Part shown: piece by piece, positions 61,701-64,000 of the stretch
Layout of the letters: every line of letters begins with the position of its first letter
Position numbering within the stretch: position 1 is the first letter of the stretch
Assembly: GCA_949987565.1 (NCBI GenBank)
Contig: OX465121.1
Span: 2,001,117 to 2,065,116 of the forward strand
Direction: 5' to 3'
Origin: Luidia sarsii
Lineage: Eukaryota; Echinodermata; Asteroidea; Paxillosida; Luidiidae
Length of the DNA stretch: 64,000 nt
Notes under the pieces: model-generated
What the model was told of the DNA's origin: nothing
The model's input: only the letters and a program-made list of their open reading frames with translations
The model's database searches: none
Made by a program: the position numbers and the translations under genes

Positions 61701-64000
61701 ACGGAATCGTTAGTCTAATGACTTTATTAGTGCTAGGGGAGGGTTGTAAATCATTTTAGAGGAAATCTGAGAGTTTTTTTCTGAAAACAAACATTTGTCT
61801 CGGAACACGGAATCGTTAGTCTAAAGACTTTATTAGTGCTAGGGGAGGGTTGTAAATCATTTTAGAGGAAATCTGAGAGTTTTTTTCTGAAAACAAAAAA
61901 TTGTCTCAGAACACGTAATCGTTAGTCTGATGACTTTATTAGTGCTAGGGGAGGGTTGTAAATCATTTTAGAGGAAATCTGAGAGTTTTTTTCTGAAAAC
62001 AAACATTTGTCTCGGAACACGTAATCGTTCATCTAAATTACTTTATTATTTCGATAGGAGGCTTGGAAATCATTTTAGAGGAAATCTGAGAGTTTTTTCT
62101 GAAAACAAAAAATTGTCTCGGAACACGTAATCATTCATCTAAATTACTTTATTAGTCCGATAGGATGCTTGGAAATGATTTTAGAGGAAATCTGAGAGTT
62201 TTTTTCTGAAAACAAACATTTGTCTCGGAACACGTAATCGTTCATCTAAATTACTTTATTAGTCCGATAGGATGCTTGGAAATCATTTGAGAGGAAATCT
62301 GAGAGTTTTTTTCTGAAAACAAAAAATTGTCTCGGAACACAGAATCGTTAGTCTAATAACATTATTAGTGCAAAGGGAGGGTTGTAAATCATTTTAGAGG
62401 AAATCTGAGAGTTTTTTTCTGAAAACAAAAAATTGTCTCGGAACACGTAATCGTTAGTCTAATGACTTTATTAGTGCTAGGGGAGGGTTGTAAATCATTT
62501 TAGAGGAAATCTGAGAGTTTTTTTCTGAAAACAAACATTTGTCTCGGAACACGTAATCGTTAGTCTAATGACTTTATTAGTGCTAGGGGAGGGTTGTAAA
62601 TCATTTTAGAGGAAATCTGAGAGTTTTTTTCTGAAAACAAACATTTGTCTCGGAACACGTAATCGTTCATATAAATTACTTTATTATTTCGATAGGAGGC
62701 TTGGAAATCATTTTAGAGGAAATCTGAGAGTTTTTTCTGAAAACAAAAAATTGTCTCGGAACACGTAATCATTCATCTAAATTACTTTATTAGTCCGATA
62801 GGATGCTTGGAAATGATTTTAGAGGAAATCTGAGAGTTTTTTCTGAAAACAAAAAATTGTCTCAGAACACGGAATCGTTAGTCTAATGACTTTATTAGTG
62901 CTAGGGGAGGGTTGTAAATCATTTTAGAGGAAATCTGAGAGTTTTTTTCTGAAAACAAACATTTGTCTCGGAACACGTAATCGTTCATCTAAAGTACTTT
63001 ATTAGTCCGATAGGATGCTTGGAAATCATTTTAGAGGAAATCTGAGGTTTTTTTTCTGAAAACAAAAAATTGTCTCGGAACACGGAATCGTTAGTCTAAA
63101 GACTTTATTAGTGCTAGGGGAGGGTTGTTAATCATTTTAGAGGAAATCTGAGAGTTTTTTTCTGAAAACAAAAAATTGTCTCAGAACACGTAATCGTTAG
63201 TCTGATGACTTTATTAGTGCTAGGGGAGGGTTGTAAATCATTTTAGAGGAAATCTGAGAGTTTTTTTCTGAAAACAAACATTTGTCTCGGAACACGTAAT
63301 CGTTCATCTAAAGTACTTTATTAGTCCGATAGGATGCTTGGAAATCATTTTAGAGGAAATCTGAGGTTTTTTTTCTGAAAACAAAAAATTGTCTCGGAAC
63401 ACGGAATCGTTAGTCTAAAGACTTTATTAGTGCTAGGGGAGGGTTGTAAATCATTTTAGAGGAAATCTGAGAGTTTTTTTCTGAAAACAAAAAATTGTCT
63501 CAGAACACGTAATCGTTAGTCTGATGACTTTATTAGTGCTAGGGGAGGGTTGTAAATCATTTTAGAGGAAATCTGAGAGTTTTTTTCTGAAAACAAACAT
63601 TTGTCTCGGAACACGTAATCATTCATCTAAATTACTTTATTAGTCCGATAGGATGCTTGGAAATGATTTTAGAGGAAATCTGAGAGTTTTTTCTGAAAAC
63701 AAAAAATTGTCTCAGAACACGGAATCGTTAGTCTAATGACTTTATTAGTGCCAGGGGAGGGTTGTAAATCATTTTAGAGGAAATCTGAGAGTTTTTTTCT
63801 GAAAACAAACATTTGTCTCGGAACACGTAATCGTTCATCTAAAGTACTTTATTAGTCCGATAGGATGCTTGGAAATCATTTTAGAGGAAATCTGAGGTTT
63901 TTTTTCTGAAAACAAAAAATTGTCTCGGAACACGGAATCGTTAGTCTAAAGACTTTATTAGTGCTAGGGGAGGGTTGTAAATCATTTTAGAGGAAATCTG
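43744..64000 (+). repeat. ~106 bp satellite array with higher-order block duplications (>20 kb)
   Basis: About 190 head-to-tail monomers with constant parts ATCATTTTAGAGGAAATCTG, GAGAGTTTTTTTCTGAAAAC and TGTCTCGGAACACGTAATCG. The variable middle defines at least two classes: GTTAGTCTAATGACTTTATT with GTGCTAGGGGAGGGTTGTAA, and GTTCATCTAAATTACTTTAT with CGATAGGAGGCTTGG (subclass TCCGATAGGATGCTTGG). Private variants recur at fixed distances of 3186, 1806, 7443, 1379 and 1171 bp, multiples of the monomer. The first few monomers (43744-44000) are diverged, as at an array edge. The right edge is beyond the window. No ORF, RNA gene or inserted element is visible in 20 kb. Confidence 0.97.

Noticed and set aside
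43744..64000. CRISPR-like appearance: constant repeat blocks alternating with more variable segments
   Set aside because: The 'spacers' fall into a few recurrent classes, unit length is about 106 bp, the host is an animal and no cas gene exists; it is a satellite.

Overview
The window is metazoan nuclear DNA, most likely from a marine invertebrate (cnidarian, mollusc, echinoderm, hemichordate or cephalochordate; the sequence alone does not decide which). The grounds are a three-exon host gene with GT-AG introns, BEL/Pao, Ty3/gypsy, Penelope-like and LINE retroelements, a protein family that is multicopy in many invertebrate genomes, and a long tandem satellite. Nothing looks bacterial or organellar. 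The only intact host gene I can support is PTRHD1 (peptidyl-tRNA hydrolase domain protein) on the + strand, with coding exons 25621-25728, 30854-30955 and 31206-31376. Its first intron carries a ~540 bp foldback repeat and an almost complete Penelope-like element.

Layout. 1-890 is an ~85 bp minisatellite. 890-9000 is intergenic DNA with a hammerhead-ribozyme-like motif (~1755), a ~210 bp tandem repeat (2623-3760) and fragments of a ubiquitin-protease-like and a gag-like gene. 9014-23095 is a nest: a minus-strand C2H2 zinc-finger gene is split by a TIR element (9218-22487; 454 bp TIRs, 6 bp target duplication CTTGTA). That element carries a second, plus-strand copy of the same zinc-finger gene between two minisatellites. 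A BEL/Pao retrotransposon (15045-22104; 203 bp LTRs, 5 bp target duplication ATACC) later landed in its right TIR. A ~260 bp inverted repeat (2362-2622 / 24707-24963) brackets the whole region.

25621-31376 is PTRHD1. 32480-33925 is a decayed minus-strand member of the multicopy invertebrate family, followed by a CR1/L2-like LINE 3' end (34152-34564). 36154-43743 is a minus-strand Ty3/gypsy element with a full 5' LTR and only ~24 bp of its 3' LTR. It sits at the edge of a satellite: diverged monomers lie on its left (35760-36100), and an uninterrupted ~20 kb array of ~106 bp monomers runs on its right to the window end. The array has at least two monomer classes and block duplications at 1171, 1379, 1806, 3186 and 7443 bp.

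The most interesting item is the zinc-finger family. Both copies are C2H2 (CX2CX12HX4H), followed by an acidic stretch and a conserved WLEEAK / HAEFLGLFQ tail, and both lie beside arrays built on TGCTCAT/ATGAGCA. One copy sits inside a TIR element that is inserted in the other. The TIR length, AG...CT ends and 6 bp duplication recall Polinton/Maverick elements, but none of the Polinton core genes is visible.
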